DNA from: Cordilura impudica
Lineage: Eukaryota > Arthropoda > Insecta > Diptera > Scathophagidae
NCBI GenBank assembly: GCA_963682025.1
Contig: OY821519.1
Location: 9,102,668 to 9,166,667, forward strand
Direction: 5' to 3'
Length of the DNA stretch: 64,000 nucleotides
Shown: positions 21,205 to 32,719 of the stretch, piece after piece
Numbering within the stretch: the first letter of the stretch is position 1
How the letters are laid out: each line of letters opens with the position of its first letter
Position numbers and translations under genes: made by a program
Notes under the pieces: model-generated
The model's database searches: none
What the model saw: the letters and a program-made list of their open reading frames with translations, nothing else
What the model was told of the DNA's origin: nothing

Positions 21205-21989
21205 GTTTTGGAAATTCGGCACATTGCTGGGCTTGTGTGCGCTACGTTAGATATGGCTTTAACGCCAAAAATAATTAAGGCGGGCTTTAAAGCAACGGGC
21301 ATTGCTCCATTCAATCCCGACATCTTCACAGACGCCGATTTTGTTGAAGCTGTTGAATGAATTGAGAAGGAGGTTGCTTTTGATGCTGGAATCATCGATA
21401 ATGACCAGCGATGTATCGTGTCGAACGATACCATGAATGTAGGATGCGAAGAACCCTCCACCTCACCATCGGTATCTCTAATGTCAGTGGCAACCAGCAG
21501 TTCATCGATTTTGGATGACATTGGTCCTCTTCAAGCCCCTATTGCAAAAAAGCCTTCGAATCGTGGACGAAAGCCGATGCAAAGCGCTGAACTGACTTCC
21601 CCTGAAAATATTGCTATTTTGAAAGAGAAGGCAGCAGCAAAAGCAGCCAAAGAGGTGAAGAAGCCAACACCGAAGAAGGCAACACCGAAGCGAGCAACAC
21701 CGAGATAAGCAAAACGACCGGCCAAGCTCGCCAAACCAGCACCAACATCATCGTCATCTGATGAAGACCAGATTTCTGCATTATTTGCTTGAAGCTTTTG
21801 CCGCAGAAACTGACCGCTGCCAACTCTATCAATTGCGTAGGGAAACTAGCTAAATGTTAAAATATTTAACTTTTCATTTTGGAGAGCAAGGGAAAAATTT
21901 TCATATGCGCTTCAAAACCCGCGTCATAACTGGGCCCCCTCCCCTATAATTAATATATATAAACATAATGTATATATAATATAATATTA

Positions 21990-23876
21990 TAATAATACTA
22001 GCATTGAATGCCCAGCCCTCGAAATTCGAGTGCAAATTTTAGGAAATTTTTTTTTTCATTCAATTATAAATATTTGTTGAACATTCAGAAGATATATAAC
22101 TGAGTTTGTTAATAAATAATTTTATAAGAGCCTAAAGGTATGCTAATAAATTTTAGCCAATTCACAATACAATACAAATTTAATAAACGCATACACAGCA
22201 TTATGTAATTTTTTATTTGAAGCTTAAATCTGTGTTTCATGTATGAGTTAGTAGCAACTTTAAATGCATTTTACTAAAAAGAAAATGTTCCAGACGGTGC
22301 AAATCTGTAAATATGGTGGATATATAATTTACTGTTCTTTTTAAAATTTGTTTGCTCAAATTTTTGTTTTACATAATTTTTAAAATGTTTTAATTCAAAA
22401 TAATATTTTGTGAAGATAAATAATGAGAAGAGAAAATTTAAAAATTCTACTTTAACAAATTATTTTATTAAAAAATCTAAAAATAGTGATTCAGATGATT
22501 CAGATAGTGATGTTGATCAGGTCGCTCTTGTTCCTGGTACACATTATAATGTTGTAGCTTTGGTACGTGGATGTGAGTATCCATCAGATTCAGATGTAAA
22601 TATCAATGATGTTAGTAATTTGTATTCGCTCTTAGTGGAAAACGTTATTTTGAATGGAAATGATGGTTAGTGTACTCAAAACGTTTTGATGGAGCTTTTT
22701 GCAAGTTCTGTGCATTATTTTCTGCGAATTATGGTGGTGTCGGATATCAGCCGCTAGGAATACTTGTGAACTTTTCAAACTGGAGAGATGCTATAGAAAA
22801 TTTCAGCAAACATCAAGAAGCTGAGTACCACAAAACAGCCGTTCTTCACGCTCAAAATCGTAAAACAATTTCCGAGCATAGAATGGAACCTGTTATGTTG
22901 GCATTGGACTCTGCTCTAAAAAACAAATAGTAGAAAATCGGAGTAGATTAACTCCAACCATAGAGATTATATTTTTATGCGGTCGTCAGGGTTTGCCTTT
23001 AAGAGGACATAGAGACTCTGGTACTTTAATATTTGATGATCCAGAGGAAAATTATGGAAATTTTCTAGCACTTTTACGTTTTAGAGTCCATTGTGGAGAT
23101 GAAATACTTAAAAGTGATCTTAGAGGTCTCAGGAAAAAATCCAACTTATTTAAGTCCAAAAATTCAAAATGAAATTATAAGTGCATACAACACAGAGGTT
23201 GTTCGTTCAATTGTTGCCAACATAAATAGTGCGAAATCATTTTCGATTTTTCCTGACGAGAATAGCGATATAGCTGGTATTGAGCAATTTTCATCATGCT
23301 TTCGATATATATATTCTGATTCGTATAACATCAGAGCAGATTTTTTACAGTTTGTACCTGTTACTAATGTGATTGTTAAGGATTTTGCAAATGTTTTAAT
23401 GCAAACTATGCGTAATCTGGAAATAGATTCAAAATTCATTATAGGACAGGGTTATGATGGAACTTCAGCAATGAGTGGACGATTTCATGGGGCACAAAAA
23501 TATGTAAGCGATGAAAATAAACTAGCTTTCTGTGCAACTCAAGGTGTGAACCTCGATATTGCTTGTGAAATTCAATTTACACGAAATTGTATAGGATCAC
23601 TCGGAAGTGTATACAATTTCACCACGACTAAAAATAATATGTCCAACACGATGGATTCAATGCCACGAATCTGTGTTAATATTTCTGGAGTTTAAAAAAG
23701 CTGCAATTTCTGTGAATGAACTAATTTCTGACTGGGATGACAAAGTAACATCTTCTTCTGGAATTCAGCTTCTACCTGTTATTAGAAGTACAGAATTTCA
23801 TGTTCTTGCCAAGGTTTTTGCTATAACTCTGCTGCAAAGTCGATTATAACAAACAATAACTCGGACTGGCACAAAT
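21990..23876 (+). mobile_element. hAT-like element, 5-prime half
   Basis: The left region contains the palindromic CTCGAAATTCGAG (22019-22031), preceded by AATACTAGCA. The same left region recurs at 40169-40420, so it is an element end. The coding relic follows from about 22410. It is cut off at its 3-prime side by family-A copy A3, and I see no continuation beyond 26998. An 8-bp target duplication cannot be tested because the right end is missing. Confidence 0.65.
22410..23870 (+). pseudogene. ZMYM1-like hAT transposase relic, truncated
   Basis: Fragments in order: lysine-rich N-terminus KRKFKNSTLTNYFIKK with an acidic serine tract; YSKRFDGAFCKFCALF, then NWRDAIENFSKHQEAEYHK (22675-22860), a TTF-type zinc finger; GRQGLPLRGHRDSG and then NFLALLRFRVHCGDE (22978-23100); and IGQGYDGTSAMSGRFHGAQK with EQFSSCFRYIY and PDENSDIAG (23093-23600), the DUF4371-like catalytic core of vertebrate ZMYM1-type and insect hAT proteins. 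CPTRWIQCHESVLIFLEF follows near 23640-23695. Frames change at about 22668, 22930, 23090 and 23640. The C-terminal hAT dimerisation domain is missing. Confidence 0.8.
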
Positions 23877-26800
23877 GTTGAAGCAGTGAGCAGTGGGTAT
23901 ATATAAGTTTGTCATTCCGTTTGTAATAATTAGAAAAAAAATTTTGGACCCCATAAAATATATAAATTTGTGATCCTTATAACAACCGGAGTTGATATAG
24001 CGATGCCCGTCTGTCCGTCTGTGAAAATCACGATGACGGAATCAATCGGGCAGCTAGGGTGCTCGTTGACATAAAAAATGATTCATTAGCATCCTGAAAA
24101 GTTTGCTATTTAAAATCGTCGAAATCGGTCGATTAGGGCCCGAGGTTTGAATGAAGAACTAAAAAAAGTCTTGAAAAAATATAATTTTCTATGTTGTTCT
24201 TGTCACGATCACGCCCTCAATAGTGCAGCTACATTGATCATTTTTAGTGAGAATGATTCACGAAATTCATGGGAAGATTTCTATTTCAAAAATCATTAAA
24301 ATCGGTGGAACAGGTCCAGGGAAATCTCTGAAAAAGTAAAAAAAAATTAAAAATATGATGTTTCTATATTGTTCTTGTTGTTATCCTAAATGTTGTGTTG
24401 TTGTCATAGCTGGACTTGTTGTTTTTGTGGTCGTTGTGATAATAATATAATAAAAACTAACCCTTTGTACATTTTTTTTTTTTATTAACTCTGGTAGAAA
24501 AATTTAAAAGTTTCCATTGTTTTGGCATCACTAAAAAAATTTGTTAGATCATTTCTGTTATTACCACGAGCCTGTCTGCAAAATTTCAGATCGAATGGGT
24601 CTCGGGAAAGGGGCTAAAATCGATCCAAAATTTTTTCGACAAGCAGACACTACGAGTTAATATGAAGTGAGTAAAAACTCACCAACATCTAAAGCAAATA
24701 ATGCTAAAATACCCAGTTGTTAATAAAAAAAAAACAATGTAAATTTAGCAAAAAAAATTTTATGTATAAATTTATTTAATAGAAAAACACAAAAATAACG
24801 TTTGATGTTGTATTTTTTGTGTGTAATATTTACATATACATACATAAAGATATTAAATAATACAAATAATATACATATATTATATATATGTATATCCATA
24901 ACAACTGCATGTTAGAAATAAATCGGTATATTATTTTATTTACATAAAATTCTGCAATATTTTGTTGTGGGGAAAATACATTTCTTTTGCATTAACAGAG
25001 CGTCACTTCAGCGTGACTATGCCACAATAGATGGCGCAACAATTTTTGTTTGTTCTAATTAGCTTTGCAATAGTTACTTTTATTTTAATATGAATGTTAA
25101 TATTTTCAACTAGATATCATACAGAACAATGTTAAGAGTATACACGGGCTGGTCTTTTATTTCATAGGTTTTTTCATTATTCTTTTACAAATATGAACAT
25201 AAGTTTGGCATATTAACTTTTTGTTGTCTTTACAAAATACCGAGTTCATCAATGAGTCTTTTGCTTTCAAAACAGTTCTACATAGTTATATAGAACTATT
25301 ATTCTGCTTTACCTACAAAATATCTGATTGCGATTACATCTAATTTTTAAAAATTGTTTATAATTACTAAAGCATTATTATTCACATAAATACAAAATTG
25401 CACTTTTTAAATTTTCCATTCAAATTTAAGAAAATATCAATTCTAAAAACTGGAATTAAAAATTTCCAAATTTAAATTACAATTAATTGAATTTCAGAAA
25501 ATTATATCAAAACGTCGGAAATTATAATTTTAAATTTAGAAAACATCAATTGCATCTTTAATATATAAATTTTATTCGTTAAACACAAATTGAAATTCCA
25601 AAAAAAAAAAAACACCAAATACCTATGTTTACATTTAAAAAATTTTTACATTTAAAAAAAATATTGACATTCAGGAGAAATTAATAGCTTTTCAGTACCG
25701 CGATTCACTAACTTCTTTTAACGATATTCGAATCGTTAAAAAAAATGAAAATAGCAAAATTATCAGTAAAATTTTTAAACGATATTCGCTATTGTTAAAC
25801 TTAGCTGTTGTTGTTACCTAAACGACAACCATTTTTGTGTTGTTCATTCAATCGATAAAAACTTAAATTTTTAGGTTGAAATGTCGTCATACATAAATAA
25901 AAATCATAAAATAGTGAAAATATTTTGCTTTTATTAAAAAACTTTTTTATATAAATAAAAAATTAAAAGCATATTCAATTCATTATTTCATTTTCAAATA
26001 AATAAACAGAAATATTAGTAAAAAAATAGAGATATTAAACATAAACATAAAATCATCCTGTCAAACACGAAGTAATTTGTTTTTTTCTATTCTTCTTTGT
26101 GTTTTCGCTTATTTTGACAGAGATGCCACTCGTTTACAATTTAAATAAATAGAAAAATAGATTTGTCGACTGTCGTTAAGATGTATGTACTTAGTGAATC
26201 ACTTAATCCTCAGTGCAAACAACAATAGCTGTCGATATATTTTGCGATTGTCCGATCGTTGAAATTTACAGAATCGGACTACAGAAAACATTAATTTAAA
26301 TTCAATGAATTTTAGAAAACGTCAAATGATATTTAAGAATTGCGAACATAAAAACGCAATTTGATGAGAATGTTATTTATATATAAATTTTCACAATTTT
26401 TTTTGGATGAAAATTTGAAGTTTTTCAGAAAATAAAGATAACATTAAATTATTTTATTTAAAATGTTTGGGACATTTGGTTTTTTGCGTTTGGCATCCCT
26501 AATTTGAATATTTATTATTATAAATTTATTCTCTATGTTTTCCAAATATGGCAATATTTTAATAAAAAAAGTTGAGAGAGTTTTTTTTTGGTTATTATTT
26601 TGTTACTCCATCCGACCTATATGGCCGCAATGAAGAAATATTTAACCAGTTAAAAGAAACTATACAGCCATCTCCAATTAGCACGATTTAGTGCATATAG
26701 CCACCCTACACAACCATTACCTTTGCAGTGGAGGTTAGAGCGAGCTATTTAATTAGCAAAAACTAAATTAAACGAGAAGTTATGTCATATAACCGGAAAC

Positions 26801-26997
26801 ACGATGACCAAAAAGCAAACACCGAAATAAATCCGAAATAATAGAAAAGACGAAAACCAACCCAAAGAATTTTCTGAAATAATTTGGTATTTAGTTTAAC
26901 AAATTGTTTACTTTTTCATTTACATTTATTATCAAGACTCAAACCGAGGTGGAGGGTATCAAAGATTCGGCACAGCCGAATTTAACACTCTTACTTG
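23877..26997 (+). mobile_element. Family A DINE/Helentron-like element, copy A3
   Basis: This is an inverted, nearly full-length counterpart of A1. Its 5-prime end, GGGTATATATAAGTTTGTCA, is followed by GATATAGCGATGCCCGTCTG near 23995. Its 3-prime end is GGTGGAGGGTATCAAAG, the ATTCGGCACAGCCGAAT hairpin (26965-26981) and TTAACACTCTTACTTG. It lacks the 611-bp MITE found in A1. No coding homology is seen. The extreme 5-prime palindrome is partly lost compared with A1. Confidence 0.78.
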
Positions 26998-27009
26998 TTT
27001 TTTATTTAT

Positions 27010-27765
27010 TTTTCCACATCGCATATTGACTGAAAATTTGGAGATGAGAGAACTATCCGCAAGATGGATGTCGCGTTTGCTCACAATAGAACAAAAACAA
27101 TGTCGTGAAGCTGTTTCAATTGTCTTTGGCGGTGTTCCACCACCATAAAGCCGAGCATTTGCATTGATTCGTGATAATTGATGGGATATGGGTCCAACAC
27201 CTTACACTTGAGGCAAAGGAGCAGTCAAAATAGTCGACTGTAATAGGAGAATCGTGTACAAAGAAGGCGAAGGCAGTTCCATCTGCAGGCAAGGTGAATG
27301 AACTTGTTTTTTTTTTTTTTTTTGAAGAGCGTGGAAAACTAATTAACGGCGAGAATTATGCCAACTTATTGCGGAGTTTAAGTGATGAAATTAAGGAAAA
27401 ATGCCGCATTTGACAAAAAGTAAGTGTTGTTTCATCAAAACAATGCACCAGATCACCCATCCACTATTTTGAAGACCAAAATCCATGAACCAAAGTTCGA
27501 GTGGCTTAATCACGCAACTAATTCGCCAGATTTAGCTATCGCGGATTATTTTCTATTTTCAAACTTGAAAAAATGGATCGGTGGTAAAAGATTTGTCAAC
27601 AATGCAAAGGTAGAGTCTACGGTTGATTGCCATTTTAAAGAGCTAGACAGTTCCTATCATAAACCGGGTTCGATACCCGCTATTGAATATCGCTGGAAAA
27701 GTGTATCGAGCTAAAAGGAGATTATATTGTTGTGTGTTTTTTTTTGTCAGGTCGCCCTGCACTTT
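27010..27765 (+). pseudogene. Mariner (DD34D) transposase relic
   Basis: Fragments read MRELSARWMSRLLTIEQKQ near 27040-27100, GKLINGENYANLLRSLSDE (27331-27390), VLFHQNNAPDHPSTILKTK and then NSPDLAIADYFLFSNLKKWI (27420-27580). HQDNAP-type residue D is changed to N in HQNNAP, so the second catalytic aspartate is lost. The third (ADYF) is present, 34 residues on. A GTCAGGTCGCCCTGCA piece near 27747-27763 resembles the inverted end of the mariner at 52362. The N-terminal HTH part is missing. Confidence 0.8.
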
Positions 27766-27829
27766 ACGAGGGCGGTCGTAGAAGGTGAAATGAAAAATGC
27801 AAAGCCATTTCTCAGCGCAGTACATCGTT

Positions 27830-28705
27830 CAAAACTATAAATCCACCAATTTTGTCAAAAAATCGTTCTAGTCGCCGCTCAAAACTAACTGAACGTAAAA
27901 AGCGTAAAAATCACAGACATTCGTGAAGATACCGTTCGCAAAGTATTAAAAAGAATTTGACTACAATGGTCATGTTACACGTAGAAATAAATTCATTTTC
28001 GATGTCAATAGAATAAAAAGTTCGGACTTTGCAAATGTGTGTGTAAACAAGGCTCCAGAGTTCTGAGAGCATGTTTTTTTTAAAGATGAAAGCAAGTTCT
28101 GCATTTTCAGCATTAGTTTTGACGAAAAAGAAAATCTTTTGCCAACGGTTAAACACGGTGGAGGTGACATCATGATTTGGAGTACTATGGCAGACTACGG
28201 TGTTCGTAAACTCGTATTTATTGAACTCTAAAGGATCAAAAATAAAAATTAAAACAAAGCGCACAGTAACTGGGCCTGTGGTTGCTCTACAATACTAAAA
28301 TTCAATTGAAATCACCACCCCAATCACTCGATCTTTATCTTATAGAGCGGTTGTAGGATTTACTGGAGCGCAGTATAAAATAACCTCAAAGAAAATGGTA
28401 AAAATGTCATTCTGTATGAGTGAGTAAAAATAATTAAAGAGCATACTTTAAAGTTGGTTAAGTCGACGCCAAATCGGTCCACAGAAGTCCTAAAGAGCAA
28501 TGAAGCAATGTTTAATGTAAATTTAGTTTTTTATATTATTATTTAAAATGTACGAATACCTCTTCTTATGAATTTGTCATTTTTTACATTTTCTACATGC
28601 ATAAAATTTGTTAAAGACAACAAATCGCCAAATAAGTTTTTCTTATTTTTTTTCGTAGTATGAAAGTTTTAATTTTAGGTGTGCGGATACTTTTTCTAGC
28701 AAAAA
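27830..28705 (+). mobile_element. Tc1-like transposon relic
   Basis: Protein fragments: SRRSKLTERKKRKI and REDTVRKVLKRI near 27870-27960, FFKDESKFCIFS and then FDEKENLLPTVKHGGGDIM (28075-28180) with IWSTMADYGVRKLVF, and LVKSTPNRSTEVLKSNEAM (28455-28515). These follow Tc1 order. A right terminus, GTGCGGATACTTTTTCTAGC (28681-28700), matches the solo end at 8439-8500 in inverse. Many stops are present. The second catalytic aspartate segment is not readable. Confidence 0.75.
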
Positions 28706-29885
28706 TTTTTTAAACTTAAATATAGAAAAATTATAAAAGTTTGGAATTTTAACAACTACAATAGAGAATACTAATTAAGTGCGATATTTTCTTTGAATTT
28801 ACCCACCGTGCCCATCTTTTTTTTTTAAACACCGAAATGATTTTTTTAGAACAACAAGCTAAACTTTATTTTATGTTTTTGGATTTAAACAAAATCCTTT
28901 AGGGTTTACTGAATTTATTTGGTTGAATTTTTGCCCCTGAAACAAAAGCGGAACCACAACTCTCCACTCTTTCCTATTTTTTAAAATTAAATTAAATAAA
29001 AACATTTTTTTACAAACTAGAAAATTTTCTGATTATACACGACACGTAAAATTATCGATTAAACAAACAATAAAAATAGTGTCAGACAAACTCTTAAACG
29101 AACTATATATACCCTAGACTAACTACACCATGCCCTAAATCTATAGTTTATGTCGATGGTCTCATATTCAAAACATCTTGGTTTGAGTAAGGTGATGAAT
29201 ATGGAATATAAGAATTTAAGTGATATTGTCACATTTGCCTAAAGATATGTAAAAGTTCATATCGGATGCGATTATTATATGCGATTATTACTGACGGCAA
29301 AAGAGGTCCGATCCTGACTATTTTTCTTAAAATATGTACAAAGGTAATCTGAGTAACATATATCGCATTTGTATGCCTTAGGATATATAAGCCCTAACTG
29401 GCTGCGTCCCGATCATCTAGTTACAAACATCCGCACAAACACATAATACCAAGATCATAAAGTAGCGTCGGATATATAAATAAATAAAAACAAAACCTTA
29501 AAAGACTACAATTGACGCATTAGAATTGCAAATTTCTGATTGTTTTACGGTTTGACATTTGCTTATGATGGCCGCTCCACATACTCATAGTCATAAAAAC
29601 CAACCCAATAAGCAATTCTGTTTAAAGCAAGTCAAATTGTATTTCATGCGAGGTTCGTTACATTTTATCTTGGGCACAGGATTTTTTCTTGAACACGCAG
29701 GGTATGTCTTGAATCTCTTTATATTGAAAGTAACCGTGAAGACCTCTGGATTAAGTTTATGGCAATTTAAGCTCGGATGATTTATAAAGGAATTTTCAAA
29801 CGGATGAAAATTCAAGCAGTAGAAGCTGAAAAATAGACCAAACAAACATCCATTCGAGAAATCTAAGCAATTTATTTCGACAATT
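28706..29885. other. Non-coding spacer with a weak family B trace
   Basis: No coding homology is assigned. Around 29265-29400 a weak reverse-strand resemblance to the middle of family B is seen (GGTCCGATCCTGAC against GGTCAGGATCGGTCC read inversely). The 29559-29880 stretch has two opposing ORFs of 73 and 84 codons with no recognisable motif, and I do not call them genes. Confidence 0.4.
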
Positions 29886-29889
29886 GGAA

Positions 29890-30820
29890 AATGTGTTTAA
29901 CCCAACGGACGTCGAGACGGACTGAGACTGAGAACATCAAAAGCGTCAGATCCCAGTACCACCCATGGTTACAGACAAAGTTGGTAATTACACTGTTAAT
30001 TTATCGGCAGCACACCGTGAGGCTGATATGGGTTCCAGGACATAGTGGGCTCAAAGGAAACGAGCTGGCTGACGAGTGTGCGCGGAAAGGCTCAGTTTCT
30101 CTGAGCGGGACAATGGACACTGATATTAGAATCAAGATGCAGCTGATCTTGAATTAAAAACAAGGTGGACGCAACTGACCTCTTGCAGAATATCTCAAAT
30201 CTATGACCCTTGTCTAATCCAAGGAGAACGAAATCACTCCTTGGTTTTGGTAAAGTACTCACTGGATACTGTGTAATAGGGCCGATGGCTGAACGCATAT
30301 GTGTCCCGAGAGCTGACTTCTGTAGGAGCTGTATGGATGTGGACGAGGAGGAGTCAGTGCAACATTTGCTGTATGAATGTCCAGGACTGAAGGAGCGGCG
30401 CCTTAGATATCTAGGACAAAGATTCTTCGATTAGCTGGGCTGCATGGTAGACTCGGCGACCTAGCGGACTTCTTGAGGGAATCTGGCTGGTTCAGAAGGG
30501 ACGCATAACGGACGAAAGGGTCTTTTTAACTTGTTCTATTCTTTTCTTTTCTTTTCTTTTCTTTTCTTTTCTTTTCTTTTCTTTTCTTTTCTTTTCTTTT
30601 CTTTTCTTTTCTTTTCATTTCTTTTCTTTTCTTTTCTATTCTTTTCCTTACCCCTTATACTATATATCTGTACTCTTTAATCGCTCTTCCTATCTCTACC
30701 TTCCGGCACTTTCTAACGGGTATCACAATGGGCCATATGGCCTCCGAGTGTACCCGCCTTCGGGCGGGCGACCCATCCAACCTAACCTAACCTAACCTAT
30801 CGGTCAATGTACAATATTGG
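29890..30820 (+). mobile_element. LINE 3-prime end: RNase H, C-terminus, CTTTT repeat, CCTAA tail
   Basis: VRLIWVPGHSGLKGNELADE (30017-30075) is a ribonuclease H active-site segment. A C-terminal block near 30318-30434 reads DFCRSCMDVDEEESVQHLL and YECPGLKERRLRYLG, like the LINE ending at 58443. The 3-prime region holds the CTTTT array (30541-30652), a GGGCGGGCGACCC-containing segment and the terminal AACCTAACCTAACCTAACCT at 30778-30797. RNase H plus this C-terminal cysteine block points to an I/LOA/R1-type LINE. It is 5-prime truncated, as is usual for LINEs. Confidence 0.8.
30541..30652. repeat. (CTTTT)n microsatellite
   Basis: About 22 units of CTTTT run almost without interruption, with one CATTT and one CTATT variant near the right end. 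The array sits inside the 3-prime untranslated part of the LINE. Confidence 0.97.
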
Positions 30821-30859
30821 GTCTTACGACCATTAAAATCGGTCAGAAGACCTTGATTT

Positions 30860-31500
30860 GTTGTGCAATTCATATATTACCGCATGCCTCCAATCTCTGC
30901 AAGGTTGGGCCTATGATTAAAGGAATATGAACGACATATATTGTTGTTTTCTGGAAAATATTAATTAGAATTGTAAGTTTGCAATACAATCTCATTGAGA
31001 AAGTAAAAAAAAAGTGAAGCAGAAAGAGGACAACCTGCGGTACCCCTGCGTATGAGACTCCATCTACACCAACACGTATCATGTGAGAAAACTCGATATA
31101 AATCGAGAAAAGTCATTACCATCACCAAAAGTAATAAGCTGTAACAAGAGGGCGTGTATCAGACTCTCTCAAACATTTTTTGAACATATCCAGAGCAAGA
31201 ACTTTATTTACACTGATTCGGTGAATGGACCCACTCCAACGTTCCGAAAGAAACGCTATCGGTCTTTAAGTAGATTGTTAGTCTATTTTTATAATGGTAA
31301 TTCAACAAGCTCTCCATTGTTTTTGAAAGAGCAGAGCAAATTGTAATTGACCGGTAATTTTTTGGGTTGTTAGCTGCATCCTTTTTTCTGGGATTAGCTG
31401 ACCATTATTCGCCTTATAACATAAGGGAAAATACCGGTAAACTTTACGAACTTCTTAAAAGGATTGCCAATGCAATTCTTCGTGTCGAAGAACTCTGATT
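30860..31500 (-). pseudogene. Non-LTR reverse transcriptase relic
   Basis: On the minus strand, near 31420-31310, the sequence PEKRMQLTTQKITGQLQFAL resembles the KKxDxxxPxNYRPIxxxS region before RT motif A across frame changes. Near 31080-31000, MIRVGVDGVSYAGVPQ is the start of RT motif B, as in the LINE at 63543-63974 (MDGVSFNEFQLYSGVPQ). The middle, with motif A, is not readable. It belongs to the same LINE group as the relics at 55430-56165 and 62540-64000. Confidence 0.65.
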
Positions 31501-32719
31501 TAGCAGCAGAGCTGAATCATTTTCCCGCTAGATGCTCAGTGGCCGATATGCCTGATCTAACGCAACGAAATCGTAATTTTCGACCCTCAAAATCTACCAA
31601 AATTTAATTTCCTGCCGATAACTAAATGCTCATTTAGCAAATGAAAATGAAAAATTTTCTATAATTTGAGTTCGTTTTTTCAAATGTTATTGAGAAATCC
31701 AACTGCACCGAGGAGGAGTACATTGTTATTAATAAAGTTCTGAAAATTGTTTGCAAAAGGATGTCTGCAAAGTGGAGAGAATAAATGTGTTAGGAACGGT
31801 TCGATGTAATTACAAAGCTTGGTCGGATGAAGACTTAGTTCTTGTATGTCAAAATTTTAAAAAAGAGCAGGAAGATAAGAATAGGACATTGCTGATTGCT
31901 ACGCAAGACGTCCGTCTACCAAGGCAACACATGCAATGAGCTCATGAAACCGACTCGCGTCAGCTTATACAAATCTGCAAAACGGAGTGCATCTCAAATT
32001 GAATTCAATGGATTGCACTGATTCCGATGCGTCTGAAAAAATTAAAAGATGTCTCGAATTAGATCAACCGCACGGTGCTCTTTACACCGGGATGATACTA
32101 TGCGCCCCCAACGCTCTATCATAATTCAGAGACATGAGTTTTGCAAGATCTCCACCTCTTGTTGAGGGGTCGGGCCAGTCTAAAATCCGATAGCTCTCTG
32201 GGTCGCAACATCCGGTTGAACGCAACACCACATCGAGCTGTGTTCTTTCCTCGATGAAGGCAACCACAGCCACCACGAAACTCCCTGAAGGGCCGTTCCC
32301 AAAAAGTAAGTTTAAGGATTTATCACTTCCTTGTCTATTATCAACAATACTTGCAAGAACACACACACCTTCCGACACTTCTTGTACACCTTTTCAACAC
32401 TCTCGTCTACTACACTCATTCTTCCTGCTGCCAATATCAGCGGTTATGCTGATATCGACAATATTCCAAACTTCGTTTTTTAACTCAAGTTATACAACAC
32501 AATTATGGGAAGTGACAACCATTTCTCTGGGAAGGTATTTACCTCCTCAGTTTGTGTGATCTTGTTCGTACTGCCTCCGATATGACAATTCCATGAATCA
32601 TCCTCGTACGGCATATGACTTACCCAGGTAAGGCTTCCTTTCCTTTCCCCAAACAAGGATGGGACTGGTGGCCCCCAAACCTGCTGGAGGGTTTACCAAA
32701 AACTTATATACATAAACTT
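31501..32719 (+). other. Unassigned stretch upstream of Transib relic 3
   Basis: The frame at 31751-31939 (starting MQKDVCKVERINVLG) and a following LMKPTRVSLYKSAKRSASQI could be a diverged Transib N-terminus, but I cannot confirm that. The segment 32085-32690 is less A+T-rich than its surroundings and contains CTTCCTTTCCTTTCCCC and GATGGGACTGGTGGCCCCCA. It looks like an insertion of another element, but no family is recognised. Confidence 0.4.

Larger units (their letters stand above)
16670..21792 (+). pseudogene. Pogo-like transposase (psq-type HTH plus DDE), broken
   Basis: Exon pieces: 16670-17050, 17051-17554, then (after the Transib) 20932-21141, intron 21142-21204, and 21205-21792. 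Residues 14-55 form a Pipsqueak/CENPB-like helix-turn-helix (VLQAIKSSIVEENPTRKSAR). The DDE core has YNMDESGFSTV (first D), SAERGTMVTMALTVGANGN, VMLLMDNHVSH (second D) and SHRLQPLDVSVFGPVK (third D), a DD35D spacing. The C-terminus is rich in K, P, T and A and ends DEDQISALFA. Damage: frameshifts near 17035 and 17310, the Transib insertion, TGA at 21358-21360 and TAA at 21706-21708. All three catalytic aspartates survive, so inactivation is fairly recent. Confidence 0.88.
16147..21944 (+). mobile_element. Pogo-like transposon, split by a Transib
   Basis: The ends are GGGGAGGGGGCGCAGCTGTG (16147 on) and its inverted partner CATAACTGGGCCCCCTCCCC (ending 21944), flanked by TA at 16145-16146 and 21945-21946. 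Without the 3372-bp Transib insertion it is about 2.4 kb, a usual pogo/Tigger size. CCCAGTT-type words recur just inside the left end. One gene with a short 3-prime intron fills the interior. Confidence 0.9.

Noticed and set aside
32082..32559. Opposing ORFs of 98 and 101 codons in a less A+T-rich patch
   Set aside because: No motif is recognised in either, they overlap one another, and the patch looks like an inserted element fragment. Not called as genes.
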